Below, in pieces: positions 15,660-23,387 of a stretch of 29,824 nt of DNA. The DNA lies in the NCBI GenBank assembly GCA_024278215.1, contig JAJRTR010000045.1, positions 1-29,824 on the forward strand, given 5' to 3'. Position 1 is the first letter of the stretch. Each line of letters opens with the position of its first letter. Both the position numbers and the translations under genes were made by a program. The notes under the pieces were generated by a model. That model was not told the DNA's origin. It saw nothing but the letters and a program-made list of their open reading frames with translations, and searched no databases. The stretch comes from a bacterium (GTDB lineage: Bacteria > UBP15 > UBA6099 > JAJRTR01).

Positions 15660-16472
15660 ATGAATGAAACCGCCGAATCAACAATGAATATCAGCGGTGA
15701 CAACATTCGCTGCGCAATCGCGGGTGATATGGAACCGCTCATTATGCGTGTCAGGACGTTCTTGCAGAACACATTATCACAATCATTGTCATCTGAAGCG
15801 ATCGACTATGAAACGCTTCGCCGGACATTCGGTTACTCTCGCAGTAAGAAGAAAACGGCGGAAGTCATTATCGGCGGCGACATCGGACTCGAACTCGGAC
15901 ATCCGTCTACAGAATCGTTATGTTTCGTTCTGACAACTACAAAAGCGGAGCTTGTTGCTGATGGCCTGATTACCGTCATAGGGCCGGATGCGGGAAATAT
16001 AATAACAAAGGAAAAGCGTCCTTTCGCGCAGGTGATAATGGTCGCAACTGAATCCGGAGCGGACATCGACCCATTTTCGCTGGACAGCGCGCAATATCTG
16101 ATGCAGAGGCTGGACGGCTATATGGTCAGGTCGGTGCCGGGCAGACTATGGTCGCGTTTAAGCAGGAAGTGTATGGCTGACGGACTCGATCTTCATGTTG
16201 TCGGCTCTGCGCTTGCAGATTTTTTCAAACACGAATTCGCCGGTGTGTCAAAAGCGGAGATACTTTTCGTCACATCCAGTGCGGAAGATGTGCTTTCACT
16301 TAAACCGATCGAAACCGAGGCTTCGATACTTGCGGGAAAACACAAAAAACTTTTCCTCGGACTGGACGGAGTTGTGGAATGCAGCGAGTTGAATTGTGAA
16401 GTATGCGACGAAAAACCTGTGTGCGACAGCCTCAGGGACATTGTAGTTAAACGGAGGCGAATAAAACGATGA
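15660..16472 (+). CDS. CO dehydrogenase/acetyl-CoA synthase beta-subunit-like protein
   Basis: This 270-aa protein resembles the part of archaeal-type CODH/ACS beta (CdhC) that reads ELGxP, then DGxIxxIGPD: here LELGHPSTES (77-86) and DGLITVIGPDAGN (101-113). A second recognisable block is GYMVRSVPGRLWSR (153-166). The C-terminus has four cysteines, C241-X4-C246-X2-C249-X5-C255, suited to an iron-sulfur or zinc site. It is much shorter than true ACS beta (about 470 aa or more) and I do not see the A-cluster domain, so acetyl-CoA synthase activity is not implied. A CooC-type ATPase two genes on supports a metal-cluster role. The start is uncertain: no clear ribosome-binding site; ATG 15684 is an alternative. 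Confidence 0.5.
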   Translation: MNETAESTMNISGDNIRCAIAGDMEPLIMRVRTFLQNTLSQSLSSEAIDYETLRRTFGYSRSKKKTAEVIIGGDIGLELGHPSTESLCFVLTTTKAELVADGLITVIGPDAGNIITKEKRPFAQVIMVATESGADIDPFSLDSAQYLMQRLDGYMVRSVPGRLWSRLSRKCMADGLDLHVVGSALADFFKHEFAGVSKAEILFVTSSAEDVLSLKPIETEASILAGKHKKLFLGLDGVVECSELNCEVCDEKPVCDSLRDIVVKRRRIKR

Positions 16473-17131
16473 GCACGGAAACACTTTCAAGGCCGTTGAT
16501 ACTGTCATCATTCTACATGCGGCTGGCTTCGATGGAGGAAATAGTCAGAATCGTGCTTTCCGAAGCGGAACTCAGCGCGCTGCTGACTTTCAGGGGCGCG
16601 CCCGAAAAGAAAGTGCTGCTGGACTACAGGCGGCGGCCTGCCCGCCTGGAGGTTGACGGACCGGAGAAATCAGCGAATATATTTTTGACTATCGATGCCG
16701 ATATCATGCACGAGGTGATGCTTGATCGTGTAAAACCGGGGGTCGCGCTTGCGCATCGCGAAATGCTGCTGAGGGGCAGCGCGTGCGATCTTGCAAAATT
16801 CATTCAATTACTCGAATTCGGCCCCATGCTGTACGACGAACATGCCGCGGATATCGGACTTGAAGGCTTCGCGAGATATAAAAACAACAGTCTCCTTTCG
16901 GAGGAACAACTTATGAACGAAAAGACATTTGAAGGTAACCCGATACCTGTTGTTAAGGTCTCGGCGGGCGAGAAGGCCGCAACAGGCATAATAAACAGGC
17001 TTGGCTATGCTGTCGGCTATGCGCTCGGAGTACTGCGGTACAGGCTGCTGAAAAAACTCAGCCTGTTCGAGGTTCTGACATGGATGTCGAAGGGGCTCGA
17101 GGCCGCACGTCCTGAAAGACCGAAGGAATAA
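16469..17131 (+). CDS. SCP2-like sterol/lipid-binding domain protein
   Basis: This 220-aa protein has the outline of an SCP2 domain (about residues 25-115). It contains a LTIDADIMHEVML strand-helix, then the segment KPGVALAHREMLLRGSACDLAKFIQLL, in which a low-specificity lipid pocket and the xLxGxxxxxxKFxxLL motif are typical. The C-terminal third is basic with an amphipathic or membrane-associating stretch (LGYAVGYALGVLRYRLLKKL). SCP2 domains bind fatty acyl-CoA, sterols and other hydrophobic ligands. Its start overlaps the previous gene (ATGA) and GGAGG lies 11 bases before it. Placement inside a reductase operon suggests it holds a hydrophobic substrate. The fold call is by pattern. Confidence 0.55.
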   Translation: MSTETLSRPLILSSFYMRLASMEEIVRIVLSEAELSALLTFRGAPEKKVLLDYRRRPARLEVDGPEKSANIFLTIDADIMHEVMLDRVKPGVALAHREMLLRGSACDLAKFIQLLEFGPMLYDEHAADIGLEGFARYKNNSLLSEEQLMNEKTFEGNPIPVVKVSAGEKAATGIINRLGYAVGYALGVLRYRLLKKLSLFEVLTWMSKGLEAARPERPKE

Positions 17132-17916
17132 TGCCATCAGGAAACAGTAACAACAAACCTGTAGTCGCTGTGTGCGGCAAGGGCGGCGTCGGTAAAACAG
17201 TTTTCTGTGCACTGTTCGCAAAAGCGCTTGTTGAAGCGGGTTGGGTGCCGATGCTTCTCGTGGATGCCGACCCTGTGGGTGGACTCATCAGGGCTATCGG
17301 CGAAACCGTGAAGAAAACTATTGCATCGGCGCGCAGCGAACTTATCGCTTCGGCGAGAAATGCCGGTGCTGAAGATAAAAGCAGGATAGCGCGGCAACTC
17401 GATTATTACTTGCTCGAAACCCTTGAGGAGCGCGACAGCTACTCGATGCTCGCTATAGGCAGGTCGCCCGAAAAAGGATGTTTCTGCCCCGCGAACACGC
17501 TGTTGCGCGAAGCGATAAACGCTGTCGCAGAGCCGTTCGCTTTTGTGCTCATAGACGCCGAGGCCGGTGTAGAACAGATAAAAAGAGAAGTGACGAGAAA
17601 TGTTACGGACATAATTGTAGTGCATGACGGCTCGATGCGTAGCGCGGAGGCACTCGAGTATATAGCGGACCTTGCGGGCGGCATTCGCACATTCTCTGTA
17701 GCGAACAGAAGTGAAGAAGGCAATAATATAGAGCTCCCTGCCTGTGTTCGTATGCTTGGCCATGTGCCTGAAGATGAAGACGTGAGAGACTATGACCGCG
17801 CGGGCCGCCCTTTATGGGAATTGCCGAATGACAACTATGCAACGAATGCGGTAAGGAACATACAGAAGAACTATTCAGAGTTTACAGTGGAAACGCAACA
17901 TGAGCCGAGTGAGTGA
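17131..17916 (+). CDS. CooC-type metal-insertion ATPase (MinD/SIMIBI family)
   Basis: This 261-aa P-loop ATPase starts VVAVCGKGGVGKT (deviant Walker A, residues 15-23) with the switch region MLLVDADP, like MinD and CooC. A CXC motif, C117-F-C119 in EKGCFCPANTLLREA, matches the zinc/nickel-binding CXC of CooC, which helps insert nickel into CO dehydrogenase. Walker B-like text is FVLIDAEAGVEQIKR. The gene shares one base with the previous stop (TAATG) and overlaps the next gene by 17 bp. No CO dehydrogenase catalytic subunit (CooS) is present in the window; its likely clients are the metal-containing proteins of this operon. Confidence 0.8.
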   Translation: MPSGNSNNKPVVAVCGKGGVGKTVFCALFAKALVEAGWVPMLLVDADPVGGLIRAIGETVKKTIASARSELIASARNAGAEDKSRIARQLDYYLLETLEERDSYSMLAIGRSPEKGCFCPANTLLREAINAVAEPFAFVLIDAEAGVEQIKREVTRNVTDIIVVHDGSMRSAEALEYIADLAGGIRTFSVANRSEEGNNIELPACVRMLGHVPEDEDVRDYDRAGRPLWELPNDNYATNAVRNIQKNYSEFTVETQHEPSE

Positions 17917-19027
17917 GACAGGTTTCTCCGGACTGCTCGATCTGCCGTTGAACCGGCTCGTCGATAAAGCACGCGACGAGGGCGGCAGGATAATCGGGTA
18001 TACTTGCAGCTATGTGCCCGAGCCGCTTATCAGTGTCGACGGCCTCGTCCCTATCCGTATGCGCGCGCCGGGTGTCTCAGGCACACCGCTCGCTGATACC
18101 TACATGTCAAGTGTTATCTGTTCGTACACACGCAGCATACTCGAATTCGCCCTCGACGGCTTCTACAACGAACTCGACGGATGGGTTTTTACCGCGAGTT
18201 GCGACCATCTGCGACGCCTGTACGATAACCTTTCATATCTCGAAAACCCACCCTTCAATTACATGATCGACCTGCCACATAAGATTAGCGAGCCGGCGAT
18301 AAGCTGGTTCCACGAAGAACTTAAACTACTCGCGGGAGCGCTCTCCGCCGACTTCGGCGTCGACACCGGACCGGACGCTCTGCGAAATGCTATTGCCAAA
18401 CTGAACAGTTTCAATGCGATCCTTCGTGAGATCGGCGAGATGCGAAAAGAAGACACACCTCCAATATCCGGTCGCGACTTCCACGAGATCGTGGCTGCCT
18501 GCGCGTCTTCACCAAAGTACTTGCTGAAAGATAAAATATGCAAATATCACGAGTCACTGAAACGCAACGACGGAACAGATGATTACAGGGCGCGGCTGAT
18601 GCTGGTAGGCAGCCAGTTGGACGACCCCGAATATATCAGCGTAATTGAATCTGTAGGCGGACTTGTAGTCGCCGACCGCTGCTGCCTTGGCTCATTCCCC
18701 GGCCTTGCGCACATCGAATGCGGCACTGACCCGCTCCGCTCGCTCGCCGAACACTATCTCGCCAAAACTTCCTGCCCGCGCATGATGGAGGAGTTCGACA
18801 GCAGGATTGAAAACATTATCGGTATTGCGCGTGAATACCGCGTCGATGGAATAATTATCGAGACGATGAAATTCTGCGACTGCTGGGGCGTGGACTCCGG
18901 ACTGCTGGTATCGGCACTCCGCGACCGTAATATACCGGTGCTCCGGCTCGAACGGGAATACTCGCTTTCCGGCGAAGGACAGATACGCACGCGTGTGCAG
19001 GCATTCATCGAAAGCATGGGCAAATAG
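17900..19027 (+). CDS. BcrC/HgdB-type subunit of the dehydratase/reductase family (module B)
   Basis: This 375-aa protein is a paralogue of the product of 12345-13514: the cysteines C36 (GYTCSYVPEPL), C74 (SVICSYTRS) and C101 (TASCDHLRR) fall at identical positions. The MRKED motif (181-185) and the GQIRTRVQAFIE end are also shared. The late site is different: FCDCWG (C326 and C328) instead of FCDPWG. Extra cysteines at 261-262 (DRCCLG) are absent from module A. It overlaps the CooC-type gene by 17 bp, so translation is coupled. It should pair with the next gene product. Confidence 0.87.
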   Translation: MSRVSETGFSGLLDLPLNRLVDKARDEGGRIIGYTCSYVPEPLISVDGLVPIRMRAPGVSGTPLADTYMSSVICSYTRSILEFALDGFYNELDGWVFTASCDHLRRLYDNLSYLENPPFNYMIDLPHKISEPAISWFHEELKLLAGALSADFGVDTGPDALRNAIAKLNSFNAILREIGEMRKEDTPPISGRDFHEIVAACASSPKYLLKDKICKYHESLKRNDGTDDYRARLMLVGSQLDDPEYISVIESVGGLVVADRCCLGSFPGLAHIECGTDPLRSLAEHYLAKTSCPRMMEEFDSRIENIIGIAREYRVDGIIIETMKFCDCWGVDSGLLVSALRDRNIPVLRLEREYSLSGEGQIRTRVQAFIESMGK

Positions 19028-19031
19028 ATAT

Positions 19032-20468
19032 ATGGCAACAAATAAATTCAGCGCACAATGGCTGGTGGATAATGCCGTTCGCGGTACCTACTGGCTCGAA
19101 AACTGGCTGAAAATCGGCTGGCTCGGCGGCAAAAGAGGTCCGTTCTTTATCCGCAGCAAGCTCGAGCAGTTCCCATGGATGTGGAACATCATGCGCGCCA
19201 ACCAACTGCTGAATATGGTCACCCGCACACGCAGTGGCCCTTATCTCGAAGCCAACGCCGTGGTGATCACGAATCTTGTGGGAAGCATTATGGAAATGGT
19301 GGACGGGATATTCGCGAGAAAAAGCGATACTGTACTGCATGAAGACCTTGTGCCGCCGGAGATTCTGTATGGTATGGGACTGAATCCATGGATGGCCGAG
19401 TTTCTCGGCATCGTCGTCCCGCTGATAAACCAGACCACGATGGAACATTACATAGATGTTGCCGAGAACGAGGGCATCCCGCCCGACGTGTGCAGTTTGC
19501 CGAAAAGCACCATGGGCCTCGCGCTCGAACATGAACTCCCTGATCCGGTTGCGATAATTTCGTCCAATATGCCTTGTGACGGCGGCATGAATTCTTACTC
19601 GCTGATCGAACAACAATACGATGCGCCCGCATACAGACTCGATGTTCCCTACGACTTCTATAACGAACGTGCAATAGACTACTTCGTCGGCGAACTGGCT
19701 CGCATGATCGACTGGCTCGAACAGAACACGCCCGGCCGCATGGACTGGAACCGCATGCGCGGCGTGTGCGAGGAACGCAACAGGTATGTCGAACTCGAAC
19801 TCGACCTGTGGGATATGGTACACGAGGTGCCCGCGCCTATGGCTGCCGAGCCGATATACCTGACGCATCTTATGTTCGGCATCGCGCAGCCGGGCCACCC
19901 GCGCGGCACTCGCACTATGCAGCGTGTGATCGACCTCGCTTCGAAGATCAGACACAAAGGCGGCGGCGCGTTCGGCGACGAACGCTACAGGGTGATACTC
20001 TGGAATCCGCCTACCCTTATATTTCAGGACATTTTTGTGTGGGCCGAGCAGGCTTACGGCGTTGCGATGGTTATGGACATGCTTACTTATCATCGTCATC
20101 CATATATCGACACATCAACGCCGGAGTCTATGTTGCGCGGCATCGCCCATTGCATGATGCAAGGTCCTATGGCGCGACACACACGCGGACCGGCGGAGAA
20201 CTTTTTCAGCGATCTTTTCGATATTTACGAGCGGTTCAACGCCGATATGATATGGATGGCGGGCCACATCGGCTGCAAAAACACACAGGCGCTCAACGGC
20301 ATGTTCCGCGAGAAATGCCGTGAACGCGGCATACCGTTGCTGTTCATCGACTACGACCTTTCCGACACTCGCATCGTTCCGCCTGAAGGCATTCGACGTC
20401 AGATCGAGCAGTTTATGGAAACCGTGATGAATGCGGAGCGGCTCGATTCCGGCAGGGAGGATGATTGA
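19032..20468 (+). CDS. BcrB/HgdA-type subunit with extended N-terminus (module B)
   Basis: From ATG 19032, four bases after the previous stop, the protein has 478 aa. Ligand motifs of the family are C154 (PPDVCSLPK), C182 (NMPCDGG) and C415 (GHIGCKNTQ). Compared with module A's 438-aa partner it has about 40 more residues, mainly an aromatic-rich N-terminus (TYWLENWLKIGWLGG). The frame is open 13 codons upstream, inside the previous gene, without a ribosome-binding site, so the shorter form is preferred. It probably forms the heterodimeric catalytic core of module B with the preceding gene product. Confidence 0.87.
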   Translation: MATNKFSAQWLVDNAVRGTYWLENWLKIGWLGGKRGPFFIRSKLEQFPWMWNIMRANQLLNMVTRTRSGPYLEANAVVITNLVGSIMEMVDGIFARKSDTVLHEDLVPPEILYGMGLNPWMAEFLGIVVPLINQTTMEHYIDVAENEGIPPDVCSLPKSTMGLALEHELPDPVAIISSNMPCDGGMNSYSLIEQQYDAPAYRLDVPYDFYNERAIDYFVGELARMIDWLEQNTPGRMDWNRMRGVCEERNRYVELELDLWDMVHEVPAPMAAEPIYLTHLMFGIAQPGHPRGTRTMQRVIDLASKIRHKGGGAFGDERYRVILWNPPTLIFQDIFVWAEQAYGVAMVMDMLTYHRHPYIDTSTPESMLRGIAHCMMQGPMARHTRGPAENFFSDLFDIYERFNADMIWMAGHIGCKNTQALNGMFREKCRERGIPLLFIDYDLSDTRIVPPEGIRRQIEQFMETVMNAERLDSGREDD

Positions 20469-20470
20469 TA

Positions 20471-21262
20471 ATGACGGCTTATTTCGGCGGCTGCGATGTT
20501 GGCTCGACAACCGGCAAGTCCGTGATCCTTAAAGACGGCGAGATCGTCGCCGACGCAATTATCAAAAGCAGGATCGATCCTGAAGAAACCGCCAGGCTCG
20601 TCATGGCTGATGCAGTGTCGAAAACCGGTGGTATCGACCGTGTCGAGGACATTGCATACCTTGTCGGCACGGGTTACGGCAGGAACGAAGTCCCGTTCGC
20701 GAATGAAAATATTTCCGAGATCACCTGCCACTCCGTGGGAGCGCATTTCTGCGATCGGAAAATACGCACGATAATAGACATCGGAGGGCAGGACGTAAAA
20801 GCAATATCCGTTAGAGACGATGGCTCGGTGCTCGAATTCGCGATGAACGACAAGTGCGCGGCCGGCACAGGGAAGTTCTTCGAAGCCATGAGCAGGACAT
20901 TCGATATGAGCATCGAAGACTTCTCCAGGTTGCCGCTGAAGGCAAACAGACTGGTGCCGGTCACGGCCCAGTGCAGCGTGTTCGCGGAGACGGAAGTGGT
21001 AAGCCTCATAAGCAGAAAAAAGCCGCCCGCCGACATTGCGGCAGGCATACACGCGGCGGTAGCCAAACGCTGCTACACACTCGCGCGCCGTGTCGGCGTG
21101 CGTCCGAAGGTTACGATGACAGGCGGCTGCGCAAAAAATGCCGGTCTTATGCAGGCTCTGGAAAAAGTACTGCATTCGGAAGTCACGAGACTTGACTACG
21201 ATCCGCAACTTGTCGGCGCACTCGGCGCGGCTGTCCTGGCGATGCGAAAATGCGACAGGTGA
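20471..21262 (+). CDS. BadF/BcrA/HgdC-type activator ATPase (module B)
   Basis: This 263-aa protein is the second ASKHA activator of the operon. Motifs are GGCDVGSTTGKSVI, VGTGYGR, IDIGGQDVKAI and MTGGCAKNAGL. The cluster-bridging cysteines are C129 (NDKCAAGTGKF) and C168 (TAQCSVFAETEV). Compared with module A the protein is diverged but complete. The ATG at 20471 lies two bases after the previous stop behind AGGGAGGAT; the TTG six bases earlier is a poorer start. It could serve module B only, or form a mixed dimer with the module A activator as BcrA/BcrD do in benzoyl-CoA reductase. Confidence 0.92.
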   Translation: MTAYFGGCDVGSTTGKSVILKDGEIVADAIIKSRIDPEETARLVMADAVSKTGGIDRVEDIAYLVGTGYGRNEVPFANENISEITCHSVGAHFCDRKIRTIIDIGGQDVKAISVRDDGSVLEFAMNDKCAAGTGKFFEAMSRTFDMSIEDFSRLPLKANRLVPVTAQCSVFAETEVVSLISRKKPPADIAAGIHAAVAKRCYTLARRVGVRPKVTMTGGCAKNAGLMQALEKVLHSEVTRLDYDPQLVGALGAAVLAMRKCDR

Positions 21263-21310
21263 CACAGAGCAACCCATATTATGATGAACGCCGGAGCGTT
21301 CAATCCATGC

Positions 21311-21364
21311 GTTCCCACCGGAGGGCACGGTGGGAACGGGGAGTACGGTGGGAACGATGGGAAC
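21311..21364. repeat. GTTCCCACC/GGTGGGAAC inverted and direct repeats
   Basis: GTTCCCACC (21311-21319) pairs exactly with GGTGGGAAC at 21329-21337, and GGTGGGAAC recurs at 21347-21355, with a further ATGGGAAC at 21357-21364. It lies in the 328-bp gap between the module B activator and the GMC gene. No T-run follows, so it is not a standard intrinsic terminator. Confidence 0.6.
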
Positions 21365-21440
21365 ATTTTTGCACTGCACACATATCGTGTTTGAACAATA
21401 ACACCATACCTCTTTGCTATTTGGTGTGGGTAGAGAGCAG

Positions 21441-21506
21441 CACAGGCGAGACGCCCGTGCCTCCGAAAGATGATGTTATATATGTAGCACAGGCGTCTCG
21501 CCTGTG
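21441..21506. repeat. 15-bp inverted repeat CACAGGCGAGACGCC, nested palindrome
   Basis: CACAGGCGAGACGCC (21441-21455) is the exact reverse complement of 21492-21506, giving a 15-bp stem with a 36-base loop. The right arm with its flank is itself a palindrome (CACAGGCG, TCT, CGCCTGTG, 21488-21506). It resembles a dispersed repeat seen in several environmental genomes. It could attenuate transcription between the nine-gene block and the GMC gene. Confidence 0.6.
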
Positions 21507-21590
21507 ACAAATGAAAGTTGCGTTGTAGTGTTAATATGTAGCAATAAAAAACAGATATACTGCAACAAAATGCAACTAATCGGAGCTAAA

Positions 21591-22937
21591 ATGAAAACGA
21601 TACACAAAAAAGCAGACATCGTAATAGCAGGTTCGGGGCCGGGCGGCGCGACAGTGGCCTGCAAACTCGCGCGTGCAGGCAAAAAAGTATTGCTGCTCGA
21701 GAAGGGCCGCGATATCAAGTTCCTCGGCAATCACCTGACGGGACTTCTGATATCCGATAAGTTGGGCCTCAACTTCAGCGAAGAGGGCCTTAATATCGTT
21801 CGCGCTATTGTAACCGGCGGCTCGACGATAATGTATTGCGGCGCGGCAACACCACCACCAGACTACATAAAAACAAAATATAAAATCGACCTGGACAAGT
21901 ATGTGAACGAAACGATTGACGAACTCGATCTGAACCCCCTGCCTGATGAGATCATAGGCAAAGCGGGCCTGCGTATAATGGAAGCCGGCAATGAACTCGG
22001 CTATGAGTTTGAAAGAATGCGTAAATTCATCAATCCCGATAAATGCAGGTCTGTGTGCGGCGGCACTTGCATGATGGGCTGCCCGAGAGGCGCGAAATGG
22101 AGCGCTCGCGAATATATCAAGGAGATGCAGGCGGCGGGCGGAGAACTCGTCGTGCGCGCCGACGTGCAGCATGTGAAAATTGAAGACGGCGTGGCGACAG
22201 GAATGCTGGCGCACATCCCCGGCGGTTTCCTGGACGTGGACGCGGATGTTGTGGTTGTATCGGCAGGCGGCGTGGGAACCCCCTGCATACTTCAGAAATC
22301 GGGTCTGCACGAAGCAGGCCGGGGTATGTTCGTCGATCCGCTGGTCTTCGTCACCGGTGTGGCAAAAGACAGGGGCACATGTCTCGGTCCGCCCATGTCA
22401 GTCGGCACCTATAAAATGAACGAAGAAGGCATCGTGCTTTCAGACCTGATCGATCCGCTCTGGATGTGGGTGATTATGGCGGCGCTCAAGAACACGTCGA
22501 AGGTGCTCGACTTTCTCAAATACAGGCGTCAGTACGGCATAATGGTGAAGATAGGGGACGACCGGCAGGGTTTTGTAACAATGGACGGCAGGATATCAAA
22601 ACCGTTGACGGAACGCGACAGGTACAGGCTGAACCGCGGCGCGTCAATATCTCGCGAAATCCTTATAAAAGCCGGCTGCAACTCGAAGTCCATCATCGTC
22701 GGACCTGTGCGCGGCGCACACCCGGGCTCGACAGCGCGAGTAGGAGAAGTGGTGGATACAAACCTCCAGACCAGGGTTAAGAATCTCTTTGTTTCCGACG
22801 CATCCGTCATACCCGAAGCGCTCGACCGCCCTGTGGTACTCACGATGATAAGCCTCGCAAAACGGCTCTCCGACCACTTGATCGAAAATGTGTTTGGAAA
22901 TGGTGGAATATCGTCAAAAATCGAGGAGAAACAATAG
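21591..22937 (+). CDS. GMC-type FAD-dependent oxidoreductase with a four-cysteine insert
   Basis: This 448-aa flavoprotein has the N-terminal FAD-binding motif IVIAGSGPGGATVACKLARAG with LLLEKG. The GMC C-terminal domain includes GAHPGSTARVGEVVD and the FAD-contacting NLFVSDASVIPE segment, then RPVVLTMISLAKRLS. A middle insert has cysteines exactly four apart: C152, C156, C160, C164 (KCRSVCGGTCMMGCPRG), which could hold an iron-sulfur cluster or metal. The family oxidises alcohols or saturated carbons. The frame opens at 21504, but ATG 21591 with GGAG just upstream starts right before the FAD motif. It follows the reductase operon on the same strand after 328 bp of repeats. Confidence 0.85.
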   Translation: MKTIHKKADIVIAGSGPGGATVACKLARAGKKVLLLEKGRDIKFLGNHLTGLLISDKLGLNFSEEGLNIVRAIVTGGSTIMYCGAATPPPDYIKTKYKIDLDKYVNETIDELDLNPLPDEIIGKAGLRIMEAGNELGYEFERMRKFINPDKCRSVCGGTCMMGCPRGAKWSAREYIKEMQAAGGELVVRADVQHVKIEDGVATGMLAHIPGGFLDVDADVVVVSAGGVGTPCILQKSGLHEAGRGMFVDPLVFVTGVAKDRGTCLGPPMSVGTYKMNEEGIVLSDLIDPLWMWVIMAALKNTSKVLDFLKYRRQYGIMVKIGDDRQGFVTMDGRISKPLTERDRYRLNRGASISREILIKAGCNSKSIIVGPVRGAHPGSTARVGEVVDTNLQTRVKNLFVSDASVIPEALDRPVVLTMISLAKRLSDHLIENVFGNGGISSKIEEKQ

Positions 22938-22959
22938 AGTCAATTGCAAGCGACTCTAT
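22934..22959 (+). terminator. 8-bp stem-loop at the end of the GMC gene
   Basis: ATAGAGTC (22934-22941) pairs with GACTCTAT (22952-22959); the stop codon lies in the left arm. No U-run follows, so termination is unproven. The text GAGTCAATTGCAAG also resembles the MITE end GAGCCAATTGCAAAA, so this may be a decayed repeat end. Confidence 0.35.
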
Positions 22960-22989
22960 ATTGTGCAACCGGCGAATCAACCGGTGCAA

Positions 22990-23256
22990 CTACATCTTTT
23001 CGAGCGCAAGTTCCGTCGCGCCTTCCTGCACCATCGCTATCAGATCGTTAAGAAAATCTTCGTCTTTTTTAAGGTAAATCATTATCTGTTGGGCCGCATC
23101 CTTATCGCCACCATTGCTTTTCATTATTCTCACAACTTCTTTCGGCAACTTCTTCCTTTTTATCATGCCTTTCCTGTAAAGCATAATAAAACCATTAACC
23201 CATGTGAAAAACTCGTTAACCGAAAGGATATGTCCGTCAATCTTATATTGCGACAT
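22990..23256 (-). CDS. hypothetical protein, 88 aa
   Basis: I do not recognise this protein. It is 88 residues, starting MSQYKIDGHILSVNEFFTW, with an aromatic/hydrophobic stretch (FFTWVNGFIMLY), a basic middle (RKGMIKRKKLPKE) and an acidic helical C-terminal half (KKDEDFLNDLIAMVQEGATELALEK). The ATG at 23256 is preceded by GGGGGC at suitable distance. It faces the GMC gene tail to tail and lies downstream of moxR on the same strand, 131 bp away. No signal peptide or cysteine motif is visible. Confidence 0.55.
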   Translation of the reverse strand: MSQYKIDGHILSVNEFFTWVNGFIMLYRKGMIKRKKLPKEVVRIMKSNGGDKDAAQQIMIYLKKDEDFLNDLIAMVQEGATELALEKM

Positions 23257-23387
23257 AACAGCCCCCGTATACTATTGATCCAATTGCTCTATCGGCTTAA
23301 ATATGCTCAACATTATTATACCCTGTCTGCTTGTTTTTCATGTCGATGTGATTGAAATTACATAAAAAACCGGTCCGCAACATCGGG

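Noticed and set aside
19005-20099. 364-codon minus-strand frame across the module B BcrB-like gene
   Set aside because: This is antisense mirror of a gene with conserved cysteine motifs; histidine-rich text is typical of such shadows.
12345-21262. Calling the operon a benzoyl-CoA reductase (bcr/bzd)
   Set aside because: Gene order within modules fits, but there are two modules, short HgdC-like activators and no downstream ring-cleavage genes, so a substrate-specific name is not justified.
21196-21510. 104-codon minus-strand frame with repeat-like text (SQARRLCYI, HGRLACAAL)
   Set aside because: It is translation of the intergenic inverted repeats and overlaps the activator gene; not a real gene.
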